Part shown: positions 47,648 through 59,664 of the stretch, one piece after another
Layout: every line of letters begins with the position of its first letter
How positions within the stretch are numbered: the first letter of the stretch is position 1
From: Reticulitermes lucifugus
Lineage: Eukaryota; Arthropoda; Insecta; Blattodea; Rhinotermitidae
Reading direction: 5' to 3'
DNA length: 64,000 nt
Assembly (NCBI GenBank): GCA_026260175.1
Contig: JAKCWW010000041.1
Coordinates: forward strand, 2,627 to 66,626
Notes under the pieces: model-generated
What the model was told of the DNA's origin: nothing
The model's input: the letters and a program-made list of their open reading frames with translations, nothing else
Databases searched by the model: none
Translations under genes and position numbers: made by a program

Positions 47648-47841
47648 AACGGATACTTATTTTTTCTTATGGCTCGACAGCCCTATATGGGCCTGGGCCT
47701 CCTCGTTTCGTCGAGGTTTCATNNNNNNNNNNNNNNNNNNNNNNNNNNNNNNNNNNNNNNNNNNNNNNNNNNCCTAGTAAGCGAGCGGCCGAAGACCCAC
47801 GCCTTAGACCGCAAGGCCACTGGGATCGGCAACGGATACTT
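47648..47841 (-). mobile_element. tRNA-Leu-head SINE, copy 2, with target-site duplication and assembly gap
   Basis: AACGGATACTT occurs at 47648-47658 and again at 47831-47841, a perfect 11-bp target-site duplication. Between them, on the minus strand, the head reads CAGTGGCCTTGCGGTCTAAGG, cut here to CAGTGGCCTTGCGG then TCTAAGGCG, the same head as at 25043. The 3' end is a short A-rich tail (CATAAGAAAAAAT). The body between is interrupted by the N gap. The sequence next to the tail (GGCCCATATAGGGCTGTCGA) differs from the tail region of copies 1, 3 and 4, so this may be a related but distinct subfamily. Confidence 0.8.
47723..47772. other. assembly gap (50 N)
   Basis: Exactly 50 unknown bases inside the SINE. 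A round number usually marks a gap of unknown size. Confidence 0.98.
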
Positions 47842-49684
47842 TTGCAATAATAAATTTTTATCATTCTCAAATGCATGTCGTAAACAGGTAGAGTTGCAGA
47901 TTACAAAGCTGTATGTAACTATCAACTATTGCGGCCTTCAGACATCTGGAATTTAAGAATAAATTAGGTAAAGTAGGCATTTCCTTAAGAATAAGACAAG
48001 TTCTACCAGTTTTGTTTAATTAATAATCGCCGAAATTGTAAGAAAATAAAGAATTTAAGTTTTTGATCTTTACTTTTGTCATAAAAGCTAAAGAGGAAAT
48101 TATATATATATATATATAAGTTATTTAATAAGCCCTAAGCTTCGAAGTACGGGATATTGTAATTCACGACAAAATTTAACCCTTTAAACGTAAGTGGTTG
48201 ACTTATATATCTCCAGATTTACTACTAAAGATTTCTCCATTTCTTTCACACACTATTCACTCTTATTCTTTCGTTTGATTGTTACAAGAAGCATTGACTA
48301 TTTTCATAGAGAGCTTTAACAGATTGGTCTTTCTAATAAAAGAAGACTGTGAGGTAAAAGTGAATCTCTATAAGTAACGTAGATTAATTTTTGTCTTCAA
48401 GTTTTTAGTAAAATAATTTTAAATTATTTTAAGAAGTTTTTATATAAAATTGCATCCAAAATAAGACACGTCGTAATCTGCGTTTGTGGTTGTGAAGCTG
48501 CTCCAGGTTGTTGAATATGTAAGGAAATGTACGCCTACTATAATAATATATGATTAATTGTGTCCAAATAATAACAATAATTGAGAGAAGTATTTTACTT
48601 TTTCCTGAAGATTTTTTTTTTAATTTCTCTGCAATGAATATTTCTGTACTGAAGCTGTACCTCCATATGCGTATAAGTGCGTATAAAGCGTATAAGTGCG
48701 TGTAGAGCTTAAATAGTTTGCTGCTATTTTAAAAAACGTTTTTATTTAACGCATATTTATTAAATTTCCCACAATATCATACGTCATGTTAACCAGTTCT
48801 CAAGTGGTTCGTGCGTGCAGATTAACTAAGGCATTTTAACAGGCCTTCCTCAGGGTTGCAAATATGCCTGAAAAAGAAAGCCGTCTGAATAAATTTTCAC
48901 AATTTGTCACTGTGCGGTTTAAACTTGGAACCCACTCAGGATAAATATCTTCACAACTGCTAACCTAAAACTTGGGGGTTTCTTCTTCAAATAATTTTAT
49001 TATCTTAATATATATATAAAGTATGGAAAGGCCTTAAGGAAGCTCATTATTTCGAACCATACCCTAATGATAGCAAAAATATAAATTTTACTGTACAATT
49101 AAAAATTCATCTTTGTCGTATTTCCACTAGACCTAGAAGATTTTTACATTCTTCAATTTTTCAGGTAAAATATATCTACAAATTTTCGCAACAGAGCTGC
49201 GATTGTGATTGTTAAAGTTGTATAGACAAAGAATACAAAATATATTTTGTAAATATGCTTACGTTTATGACCTATCACCTTAAAAATATCGCGTACTTTT
49301 TTCCAATGCTATTTTGTTACTACAGCATCAAAGGGAAATACAAGAAAACTCGCACAATCGTCAGGTTATTTCTTTATATTTCCCCAAAAAAATTAATTAG
49401 AAAGGTGTATATTTTGTAGAAGTCTAATATAATCACGAAATTACAGGACCCTACATTGCATTGGTCTTCAATCCTATAAACTCATATGGTCTGCGTACTT
49501 ATATAACTGCAACAAATTACAAAATATTTTGGGCAGAACCAATAAAACTTTCTTCCCTAGAGCACTGACATTTTATCCTTCAGATATATTACTCTATTAT
49601 TATTATTATTATTATTATTGCTGTTAATATTTAATATCATATTTCAGAAGAAGTTATTCAACGTTCCTGAAGAATACGTCTGTC
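47842..49684. other. no gene seen; short tandem and AT/ATT tracts
   Basis: (TA)n at 48100-48118. A short tandem of GCGTATAAGTGCGTATAAA lies at about 48669-48705 (two copies, the second altered). (ATT)n lies at 49595-49619. The rest is AT-rich spacer. Confidence 0.65.
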
Positions 49685-49835
49685 TGAGATGTGACATTTG
49701 TGGAGTGGTAAAACTAGGTGACGTTTCGAAAAATAATGTGCTGTTTCCTGAATACAGAGGCAGCTAGGTTCTCCAAAGGGCGTAAATTTCTACCAGGTCA
49801 TACGCAATCACGTCCCAGCAAAGTGTTCTTAAAGT
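49685..49835 (-). repeat. 'GDVTPCGLVEIY' family repeat, copy 3
   Basis: The minus strand reads GCTGGGACGTGATTGCGTAT, then GACCTGGTAGAAATTTACGC and TTTGGAGAACCTAGCTGCCT. This matches the order of copies 1 and 2 and runs further into the repeat body (CAGGAAACAGC, CATCTCAGACAG). Confidence 0.55.
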
Positions 49836-49874
49836 AGTAAGTGCAGCTAATTGGGAGGAATTTTTACTCCTAAA

Positions 49875-49925
49875 CGTGATACGTTGGTAAACTTTACCAG
49901 GCTACACGGAGTCATTTTCCATAAG
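49875..49925 (-). repeat. 'GDVTPCGLVEIY' family repeat, short second piece
   Basis: The minus strand reads AAAATGACTCCGTGTAGCCTG then GTAAAGTTTACC, the start module again, 40-50 bp from copy 3 and in the same orientation. It is short and diverged. Confidence 0.35.
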
Positions 49926-50384
49926 AGAGTATTTTTATAGTCATCACCGTGAGCAACTCTTATGTCAAAACTTGTTGCTTATGTAGCCTACAGATTTTAC
50001 GTATCTTAAGTTTATCGGTTACAACTTTACAGTTTTGCGTCATTATTCTACCACATTTGTAATTGCAGTCGTGGTTGCTTTCAGACTGCGTTGGAAATGC
50101 GGTCTGTTTTGATCTTACATTACAGTGCTTCTGTAAAATACGACTTTGAGACTTAAGCCACATGTTAAGTGAAGGGTTTAAATTTTAGATATCTAATTTT
50201 TCTAGTCTGAGTAATAAATCTGAAGAGTGAGGCTTTATTTTTTTACCCATTCAGTATGTAGATTAATTCTGACTTTTAGAAAATTTTAATAAGTATTCGC
50301 TATCAGCAAACAGTTGCTTATGAATTTAATATTTGTTTTTTATTAGAGGACAGTTCTTCGTAGACTTAACTATTTCCTTTTAGT
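49926..50384. other. no gene seen
   Basis: AT-rich spacer. The minus-strand frame at 49960-50163 has no motif. Confidence 0.5.
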
Positions 50385-50694
50385 TCACATGACTTCGTGG
50401 GCCAGGATAGCGCAGTCGGTATAGCGACTCGCTACGGGCTGGACGGTCCGGGGATCGAATCCNGGTGGGGGCGAGATTTTCCGCACCCGTCCAGACTGGC
50501 CCTGGGGCCCACCCAGCCTCCTATAAAACGGGTACCTGGTCTCTTTCCCTGGGGTAAAGCGGCCGGGGCGTGGAGCTGACAACCAACCCTCATCTAGTAC
50601 CGGGGTTAAAGAAAGATTAAAGCTGTACCACTACTCACCCTCTGGGCCTTCATGGCCTGTTCTACGGTGAACTTTAACTTTACCTCACATGACT
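50385..50694 (+). mobile_element. complete SINE with target-site duplication
   Basis: TCACATGACT at 50385-50394 and 50685-50694 is a perfect 10-bp duplication. The element between is about 290 bp. It has a tRNA-like head (GCGCAGTCGGTATAGCGACT, CGCTACGGG) and a B-box GGGGATCGAATCC ending just before the N at 50463. The GC-rich body contains GGGTAAAGCGGCCGGGGCGT, and the 3' end is CTCTGGGCCTTCATGGCCTG followed by GTGAACTTTAACTTTACC. The tail is TTTAAC-like rather than poly(A). The open frames on both strands are incidental. This is the best preserved element in the window. Confidence 0.9.
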
Positions 50695-50830
50695 ACAGTC
50701 GTGATAAGTTTGTTATGTAGAAAGTGGACACACCTTTAAAATACTCGCATTTGTTGACATTCGTTGTTAATTATATTCTTAAAGATAATGATGAAACTTT
50801 TGATGGTGATGATGGTTAAGATGAAGAAAA

Positions 50831-50893
50831 TGTATGTAGTCTTATTCCGACAAATGTACAAACTGTACATTTGTCGGAATAAGACTACATACA
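50831..50893. repeat. perfect 30-bp inverted repeat with 3-base loop
   Basis: The left arm 50831-50860 (TGTATGTAGTCTTATTCCGA then CAAATGTACA) and right arm 50864-50893 are exact complements around AAC. No mismatch is seen. It is not related to the foldback family. Confidence 0.95.
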
Positions 50894-51302
50894 ATAAAAA
50901 TGTAAGGTGAAATTAACATAAAGTATGAAGAGCATGATTATGATATTATGAAATTTGAAATGCTTCCCTCATTGCCATTGCATGTTCTGATTCCTTTTCT
51001 CTGGATTATAATGTACTTAATTTCATATGGCTATTATGGGAATTGCTTGGAGGACGTGTTAAACTGTGGTTGAATGTTTTATTAACATCTGATACCTCTC
51101 AAGTCCTTTTATTTTATTATAAATGAAATAAGCGTGTGCAACTGTGAACATTTTTACGGTCGGAATTACGACAAATGTAATTAATTTTAAGACTTCTTTA
51201 TGCGTTGTTTAGTGACACGTTTAGCTTAGAGCTATACAGGTATAATCACATTGAACACAAGCATAAGAGTAGAGGGGAATGCGTGACTAATACTTCACCC
51301 TC
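50894..51302. other. no gene seen
   Basis: AT-rich spacer. Confidence 0.55.
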
Positions 51303-51590
51303 ACTAACTAACTAACTCCATGGAACAGAGTCCTTCTTGAGAAGCTAACAGGTCCTCAGCTAATCAAGAAATTCGCAGCATTTCATGGAACCCGAAGGTT
51401 CATTACCACATTCACAAGAGCCCTATCCTGAGCCATATCAATCCAGTCCACGCCCCCCACACCACTTCTTGAAGATCCATTTTAATATTATCATCCCATC
51501 TACGCCTGGGTCTTCCAAGTGGTCTCCTTCCCTCAGGTATCCCCACCAAAATCCTGTATGCACCTCTCCCCTCCCCCACACGTGACTACA
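51303..51590 (-). mobile_element. LINE 3' end, copy B
   Basis: The plus strand reads ACTAACTAACTAACTCCATG at the 3' terminus, then AACAGAGTCCTTCTTGAGAA, AGCTAACAGGTCCTCAGCTA, the 'CATGGAACCCGAAGGTTCATT' block (cut here to GGAACCCGAAGGTTCATT) and the 'ATTTTAATATTATCATC' block. It stops near 51590, so it is truncated earlier than copy A. The plus-strand frame over it is antisense and not a gene. Confidence 0.85.
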
Positions 51591-52199
51591 CCCTCACGCA
51601 AGAGTTAAATAAATTTTAAATAATATCGAATATTCAGATGTGAAAATAGTGAAGAAGGTGAAAAAGTGTTTATCAAAAATATTCTTATAATCTCATACCT
51701 AACTTTTTAAATGGCTCAGACGTCTGTCTGTCATTAATTTTCCAGCACATTCTAAAATAACTGTAAGGTAAGAAATTGCTTTCGAATGGCTTTGTCTGCA
51801 TATCCCTAAAATAAACAAAACATAATAATTTATTTGTTGACTAATATAATACTTTATGACACCTAGCTTGTTTCTCGCAAATATACAGGACTTCATTGTA
51901 TAATTAAACACATTAGTAGTTTTAGCGAAGTCAAATATAAGATTATTTATTTCTCAAAGCAGCCATAAGCAATTGCATTAGAACATTACTGAACTAAATA
52001 TTTGTTTTTCTTTAAATTATGTGACAGCGAAATATTTTCTCTAATTAAGGTATAGAAAAGCAAAAGAAATATTAATATATAAGTACTTAATTACGAGTAA
52101 GTTCGCATGTATGGAGGTTAAGTAAATATATTCTAATGTGTACATCACGATGAGAGAGACAGCAAACACTACACACCGGCTTTCACTTCTCCATGACAC
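51591..52199. other. no gene seen
   Basis: AT-rich spacer. Confidence 0.55.
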
Positions 52200-52496
52200 C
52201 TACACCTGCCTGTCTATTAGCAACGCGAATAAATCTCTTAGCGTGGGTTTGCGGGCGCTCACTTACTGAGATTGCGGGTTCGAATCCCGCCGGTGGCATG
52301 GATGTCTGTCTCTTATGAGTATTGTGTGTTGTCAGGTAGAGGTCTCTGCGACGAGCCGATCCTTTGTCCAGAGGAATCCTAAAGAGTGTGTGTGTGTCAC
52401 TGAGTGTGATCAGATGAGCCAACAAGCCTCTACACCTACAGTGAGTAGGTTGAATTTGCCAGACTAAGAAAGAAATAAAGAAAGAAAGAAAGAAAT
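52200..52496 (+). mobile_element. SINE with tRNA-Leu-like head, copy 3
   Basis: The eroded head (CTCTTAGCGTGGGTTTGCGG) is followed by an intact B-box GCGGGTTCGAATCCCGCC, then the ATGGATGTCTGTCTCTTATG body and GTTGTGTGTTGTCAGGTAGA-type sequence. It continues GTGTCACTGAGTGTGATCAG, CTACAGTGAGTAGG and GCCAGACTAAG, and ends in (GAAA)n. No clear target duplication was found. Confidence 0.85.
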
Positions 52497-54899
52497 CATC
52501 TACATAAATTTCAGCATATATTAAGAGATATAATTAAAATAATTTTTTCTAATAGTATTTTGTTCCAGCCACGGTTTTCTGAGCAGTCATTTTGTCAGGA
52601 TATTTTTAATCTCATATACAACTAGAGTGACAGACGACATGTGTATATCTGGAATATTTATCACATAAATAATCTTCAATAAATTACAATCAAACCTACT
52701 TCTCTGTTAATTTTGCAATCAACAACTTCAATAATAAACGTACATGGTTTCTAACTCACGCTTCGTAATAAATTTCACTTTTATATTTCGTAATTTGAAA
52801 AGAGTTTATTATTTGTCTTTTTTTCTTACAGCAATTAAGGCTGCCAAATTGCGCGCAATCGGCACTTAACTGGAAGAAAGCTGAAATGTTTCGAGAGAAG
52901 AACAACTTCTACGAATGATGATGGTATGAAGGACAGGTAGAGTGCATTTGCATAGTCGTGTGAGAATTTGTGCCGCGTGTCAGCACCTGCAAATTGAAGC
53001 GAAGCCACAGTACGTGGCATGTAAAAAGGTAATTCATACAGCAGTTTTAAAGGTGGATTAGAACCATTTCTGTACTTATTAACACAATCGACGAGGTTTG
53101 AACTTCAGTTCCGAATAGCGAATAGAGTAACTTACGGCAAACCCTTTTACTTAAACCTTTGAAAAATCTTATATTGCTCCAATCTTTTGGTGGGAAAAAC
53201 TGAAGGAAAAAGAGCACTTGAAAGATGTAGGTGAGAATGGGATAATAATATTAAAACGGTTCTTACAGATCCAGGATAAGAAGGAGTAACTGGATTAAAT
53301 TAGCTCAAGGTACGGGAAGGCTTATTTGACCACCGTGACGAACCTTCGTGTTTCTTAAAATGCCCGGAATTTCTTAACTAGCTGGAGAAATATTAACCTC
53401 TCATAAAAGACTCTGTTCGTGGAGTTAGTCAGATGAAAGTCATTTTGTTGTTTGTTACAAGACTCGAACTTTCAAAAGTGTAATGCCCATATTTTTGTTT
53501 TTTTAACAAGTCAGTACACGTATGAGGCTTGGTAAATTATTTTATTTGACTGTTTTCTCGTGTATGCAAGCAGTAAGACTACACAACTAAGAAGATTTTA
53601 TGTAAAATAAAGAAGGACAGATAAACCTGAAATATTGTAATTAGTAAATTTTTTCTTATCAGATATAAGTAATTTAGACAATAATTATGTAACCTCTAAA
53701 GCAAAACGGAAATACATTAAATAGAAATTCTTAAAATTATTATATTTAAATAAGGCCTAGAATACTTTATCCAAAATTACTCACAGAAATACTTTACCAC
53801 CTAAAGCTGTTTGTCTGCAATTTTTACAGTATTTCGGCGTATCGCCAAACCTTGGCTGTGGTGAATGCTAAGCACGCAGCCCGGCATGGCTCAGGGCAAT
53901 GAAGGCCTGGTGCAGGTGATAGCAGTAAGCAAGATATTACATCATCCTGCCAAGTAAGTCTGTTAGAATCTAGACAGCTTTAGTACACGAAACTCTCCTC
54001 CCTAACGATAAAAGTAAACTAACATAAGATACTATGCCCTTCAACGAATACACAGCACCACTTAATCTACAGTTTTTATTGATAATACTGTTGTAAGTGA
54101 AGTGTTGCCCCTCCAGAGGTGAAGTTACACACTAAATCCGACAAAATATAGGCTACGTAAAAGAAACGCACGGTCAAAACAACATGTCCTGTCACCCTTT
54201 TCTTTAAAAAAGAGTAGATATAATTAAATTTGGACAGGCTAATGCACATATAATGCATACACAGGTCTACATAAAAAAGGGCGTATTTTGTGATATAAAA
54301 TGAACAACGTAAATTTTTAAGTTTCATTGCCTTGTGCCCAGAAATTTACTCGCTAGTGTGTAGGTTAAGTTACAGACATTTATTAGAAATATGTGAGAGT
54401 CAAAGAAACTCAGTCTGGAAGGACAGGTGTAGATAAAAGCAGCCAGAATGCAAACAAATACATAAAATCTTGATTTTATCTAAACTATACAGACATGGAT
54501 ATTGCATATTAGATGTTTAAATCTCATTAAATCCCTGTATTTCGAGACCACTCTCATTCATACAATGATTTGAAGAATTTAGAAGGGGAACCTCGAAATC
54601 TCAGTAACTATGAAGGTCATGTGAACTGTGCAAGCAAAAGTAAATGCATAAAGGAGAGACTTAAGTTTCTCACAGAGGTGTTGCTGAAGATTCATATCTT
54701 TTGGAATGTTACGCTGTGTAAAATTTTATAGCAGTTTTGAAGACTTCATCTTCAATACATTCCATCAACATTTTGGTAGTTATTTGTCACTCGAAAATAA
54801 GTGAAAACTAAGTAGACTCGAGTCTCCGAGTACACTAAACTCCAGAAATTAATGATAGCATCTGATTAAATGTAATATCCATATTCATTGTGCATAAAT
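52497..54899. other. no gene seen
   Basis: A 2.4-kb AT-rich stretch. The frames at 52835-53020 and 54076-54327 show no domain. The GC-richer patch at about 53870-53930 is unassigned. Confidence 0.5.
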
Positions 54900-55012
54900 G
54901 AGCCTCTACTCTTGGCCCTTGAGGATGGGACCGATAAGTTATCCCGAAACGTCTCTAAAAAATTACCACACGACGCCGCCTAATATCCCAGAATAGCGCA
55001 GATCTAATGTTA
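54900..55012. mobile_element. foldback repeat, copy 5 (right half)
   Basis: CTTGGCCCTTGAGGATGGGA, CCGATAAGTTATCCCGAAAC and GTCTCTAAAAAATTACC correspond to the loop and right arm of copies 1 and 2. ACGCCGCCTAATATCCCAGA then ATAGCGCAGATCT is the outer module. The left arm is missing. Confidence 0.7.
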
Positions 55013-56303
55013 AAACATTTGGTGGCATAAGGCAAAATATATTATGAAATGAGAATTAAGAGTATAGACAATATCATATTAATTGGGCATGCGATGCTAG
55101 GAATTGATTGGTTGTAATTAGTGCCATTGTTGTTTTCCCGATTGTAAATAAAACCTTTGAAACACAGCAAAGCTGCTGGTTTGATCATAATTCATACAAT
55201 ATAATTTATGATTACCTACAAAATACCTATATAGGCCTATACGTCAGAGATTATCTAAAAAGGATCAGTAACGAATAATCATTTTTTTGAATAGTTATAT
55301 AGCAGTGGAGGGCAGGTAGAAGAGTTTGTGCTTCGCAATTTAGGAGGCAAGTCAGGCAAAAACGTCACTCAAAAATAAAATATTTTGGCCTTATTTTGTG
55401 GTTTTCTTTCGGTATATCCGAATACAGTCTTTTCGTTTAAGTTAGTTATAAGCCGCCTTTATTTATAAGATCTTTTAAAGCATCTTTCAACATCAATATT
55501 ATTTTATACATGCAAATAGCTTGATCCGCACCAGTTGCGTGTGCAATTTCATTATTGTGAATACCCCTCAAATGTAATATAACGTACGTGTACGTTACAT
55601 ATAAGAAAACAAAAATTTTGCAGGCTTTCAAATAGTCCTGGTAAAGGAAAATTATTATTAACTGAGAAATTTTAAACAAAGTTAAAAAAACCCAAACAAT
55701 TAGAAAGACAACACGTCTTCTTTACACACTTAAGTAGGAGTATTAATTCCAGGCATCAGACGAATTTATAAGTGAAGGCATACACATGTATAAAGTTTAA
55801 GGAAGTTAAAAAATTTAAATACATGATTTAAAACAAATTTATCATCATCAAAGTAATTGCAACCGAAATATTACGGTGGTTTTAAGAAGGGTATTAAATT
55901 GTAAAATAATTATAATTTCTCACTTGTGTTTATATTTGAATAGCTTGTTGTTATACATATGAAAATTTTCCTGTCTTTCTTAAGTCATGGTACATAAAAT
56001 AATCAAATTTAAGGTTAGGGTTTCCTGAGAAAAATCCAGTTAAGGGACTAATATACTTTCTTCAATACGCACAGCCCTATGAATGTCAACAACGTAGACC
56101 TTAAACACTGCAGTATGGATCAGGTGACGTAAAGAATTCTTGTGGGTCAACCAGCGACCTAAATCCTGGACTATAAACTGATGATAATAATAACATTAAT
56201 CTACTTAGTAAAATTCGAGTTACACATTCTATTGTCTTTTCCGACAGGAGAAGTTTGCAAAAGAAAAATTTTATTTTTGGGTTCTAGGTTAGAGGCACAT
56301 CTT
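55013..56303. other. no gene seen
   Basis: AT-rich spacer with one TAGGCCTA near 55234. Confidence 0.55.
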
Positions 56304-56407
56304 CTGTTCAAAAATAAAGGTAAAAAGGGTAAAGTTCAAACTGCAACAGGCCATGAAGGCCCAGAGGGGGAGAAGAGGTATAGTCTACACTTCCTGTTCG
56401 AAAATAA
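56304..56407 (-). mobile_element. 5'-truncated SINE tail with target-site duplication
   Basis: CTGTTCAAAAATAA (56304-56317) and CTGTTCGAAAATAA (56394-56407) flank 76 bp. On the minus strand those 76 bp read CCTCTGGGCCTTCATGGCCTG-like sequence and TTTGAACTTTACCCTTTTTACC, the last part of the SINE at 50.4 kb. Only the 3' fifth of the element was inserted, which is the mark of incomplete reverse transcription. Confidence 0.8.
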
Positions 56408-58021
56408 CTGAATAAAAAAAAGAGTGTGATATTAATTTCCGATGATTTATTCGCCCAGTATGTTTATCAATAGGCCTAGGATTATATACATACTATACAT
56501 ACTAAAAATTACTCTTATTTTTTTGGAAGAATTTCATAAACTAACTCGCTGATGGGAGCAAAAAAGAAGTCAAAGCTTTTTAAGAACAAGAACGTCGCAA
56601 CGAAACACACAAAATAACTGAGTTTCTCTGTGAAGCCCAACACAACCATCGATTATCCTACCTTTCGATTCACTGAGTAATCGACGAAAATGTCTAACGT
56701 TTTCGTAGAGAAGGTGTATGATGTTCTTACAAATAGTTTCATAGAGGCGTATAGACTTATACATTTCCCATAACATTCGCAGATAATTGGAATTCCCACA
56801 CTCATACACTGTTTATTATAGAGTAGGACAATATTGCAAAATATTTTGATGCAATAAAGAGATAGATGTCATAATGATAAATTTTGAGAATTCCAAACAA
56901 ATTCAGATGTGTTATTTGTCGAAGTTTACGTTGAATTACAGGTTTGAATAAATCAAAATATTCAAAAATTTTCTGAATAGGCTGTGAGTTTTTAAAGTAT
57001 AAGAGGAACAAGAGGAAGGGGGAAAATGAAGGGAAGAAAAGGCTGATAAAGTGAAATTTCTTAAGCAGGAAAAAAGTAAACTGTAAGTATTATAATTTTA
57101 AAAGAACTTGTTACTACCTCAGTTCTGTTATAAGCCTAAGTAGCTTCCTTCTTGAGTTTAATAGCTTTCTTCCCGCTTTTCACGTGAAGACGGAAAGAGG
57201 CCCATTCTCCAAAAGATGATAGGTCTTTTTGAACTTGAACCCCTAGCCAATGTCCAAAATATCATTCACGTCTTTTAAATGTGATTGATTTCAAAGTGAC
57301 TACAGATCTGCTTAAAGTCAAAGGTTCTAAATTTAACGTAAATACTACAAATAATCTCGCCAAAACTTTACTTCTCATATAGCCTCCCTGTGTCCCATAC
57401 AGCCTATAGCAAAGGAATACTTTTCCTTTGGGCTTATACATAGGACTATATGAACACTGAAAGCAAAAATTATCTTCAATTACGTTACATTGGTGGATCC
57501 TTAAATCTTTTGCTTTCATTAACAAAGCTAAAGATCAATTTTTCTTTATTGACAACACTTGCATTAATAAAGCTAAGTGGTCCTGGACAGGTGAAATTGA
57601 AAGTTATACGAAATACGAGCCGGAATAACAGAATGTTACAAGGTTTCAAGTTAGCGCATCCACTGCGAGATATCCCCCGTCCCTTTTACTTTTATGTATT
57701 GACCCAAGCTATTAGCATCGCTGTATGAAATTCCTCGACTGCGGCAGCACTGAAGCTAACCTGAACATTGATTAGCACTGTACCCTGCAAGAGGGCGCAG
57801 TCCAAAATTCCGGACTGCAAACCAACAAATTGAAGCAGTTCAAAACGCAGTAATCGTGACGTTAGTCGCTACCAATACAACAGCAAGTGAAATGCAAAAG
57901 CATGTTCTACAAACACAGCATTGTTAAAATAATTTTGATGAATCCGTACTTAAAATGTAATTCAGAACCACATAAACTAATTACATGAAATTTGATTTGC
58001 TCGTGGCATTGCCTACGAAGA
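56408..58021. other. no gene seen
   Basis: AT-rich spacer with one TAGGCCTA near 56470. The frames at 56570-57011 and 57262-57728 show no domain. Confidence 0.5.
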
Positions 58022-58105
58022 TTAGTGGCTTCTGGGATGTGATGCAATGTTGTCTGGTTTAGTAGATAAGCACAAATGCTTTGGAATACATTAATGTCTC
58101 CATAT
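58022..58105 (+). repeat. 'GDVTPCGLVEIY' family repeat, fragment
   Basis: TGGCTTCTGGGATGTGATGC then AATGTTGTCTGGTTTAGTAG matches the start module of the family. The continuation is eroded. Confidence 0.5.
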
Positions 58106-59664
58106 TCAGGCTAGTGCTATGTAATATACTGTCTTCAATTTTGAAGTAGTCAGGGCACTCTCCTGAAACATGAAGATGGAGGCAGCAGACTCTTCTGGAA
58201 CGTAGGTATCCGCCTGTTAATGTGCAAGAAATCAAGTCCCAGAAGACGGTAATCCTGATAAAATGTTAATATTTTCGAAACAACTAACACAATATTAGTA
58301 AGCGTTGCCAAAACAAAGACTTGTTCCTCAAGCTTAGGTGGCAAATATCTCGTTCAAAGTAGACTTGTTTTTGTGGATATCTACATACATTCTGTTCTTC
58401 GTACATAGGAATGCACTATGCGGAATGCAGTGCCCTCTCCTCAATACTAGACACCATGTCAAACCTGTCTGTCTTTGCTGGAATTCCCTTCATCTGAATA
58501 TAATATCCACTTTTTTTATATTTATTGCCTATTTCCTTTTACACCTTGCTTGTTCCTCGGTCGTCTCCTTCTTAAATGCACATTCTTAGCAAAATGTATA
58601 TGGCCATGTCAGCACTAAAATAGCAAACACAATATCCGTAGTCAAAACATTTTCTGCATAAACTCTGAGACTAAATTAGTTTCTATTTTTTGTTTACCTT
58701 CACTTTCAAACCCAATAACCCCAATCCCTTCCTTTGAATTTGCGCGTCCCGAAAAAGTAATAAAAGTCTAAACTTCTTGCTCCAGTTTAGGTTTACGCTC
58801 ACTTCCCCAGTGTAGTCTACCCTTTCTTTTTTTTTTGCATGCAACTGTTTATTTGTCAAGAGGGTCAGGGCTGTTTTTGTTGTTTCCGGTGCGGCATATT
58901 TCGTATCCTTCTCAGGCACCAGTCCCATTCATCCAACATTTCCTGGCAATAGAGCTCAATTTACAAAACACGCAATACATGTATAAATACAATATATACA
59001 AGTCTATTTCTTGTTATACTTTTTGTTGACACATTTTTCTTTACAAATGGGCAATAAAGACGTGCACAGATATACACGTATTCAGACTACGTGTCCATTT
59101 CCTACTGTTCGAAGCCAGTTAACTTAAGAATGGCATTTCTATTATGTTCATGTTTCTATTTTGTTAAACAATTTTATTTAAACAGTCAACAGAAATATTC
59201 AGAAGGAAACATGATAAGACAAGAAGCGAGAGCATTTGTTTGTTTAGATTATCTGAGCTATATTTGAAACATATGTAATTATATATCACTAATTTCACCC
59301 AGAAAATATAATATCTTTTATGCTGTTTCCTTAATTTCACATTTAACAATTTCTTCTTTCCTTTTTCAATTTACAATTTTCAAGTTCGTGATGAAGCCAA
59401 AGGCCGACGTCTGGACACACTAAGACACTTAGAAAGCGTATATTTATATTCCTATTTACTCTGGCTAATTAAAAATAAGGATTCAATAATAAAGTCAACA
59501 AAATAAAAAATCAGACGATAAAGCATTTATTATCCACACCTTTCTATCTAAAGACACCATCAAGACGCTCAATTTAGCGCAATAGAGCGTAAGTTGTCAT
59601 TCGAAATTATCCTAAGTATGCTAAAATATAATTTGTATTAAATACATGATATAATTTTTAAGAT
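58106..59664. other. no gene seen
   Basis: AT-rich spacer. The frames at 58150-59029 and 59164-59349 overlap on both strands and carry no motif. Confidence 0.5.

Noticed and set aside
50397-50579. Open frames on both strands within the SINE
   Set aside because: SINE sequence with tRNA-like promoter and target duplication; coding is incidental.
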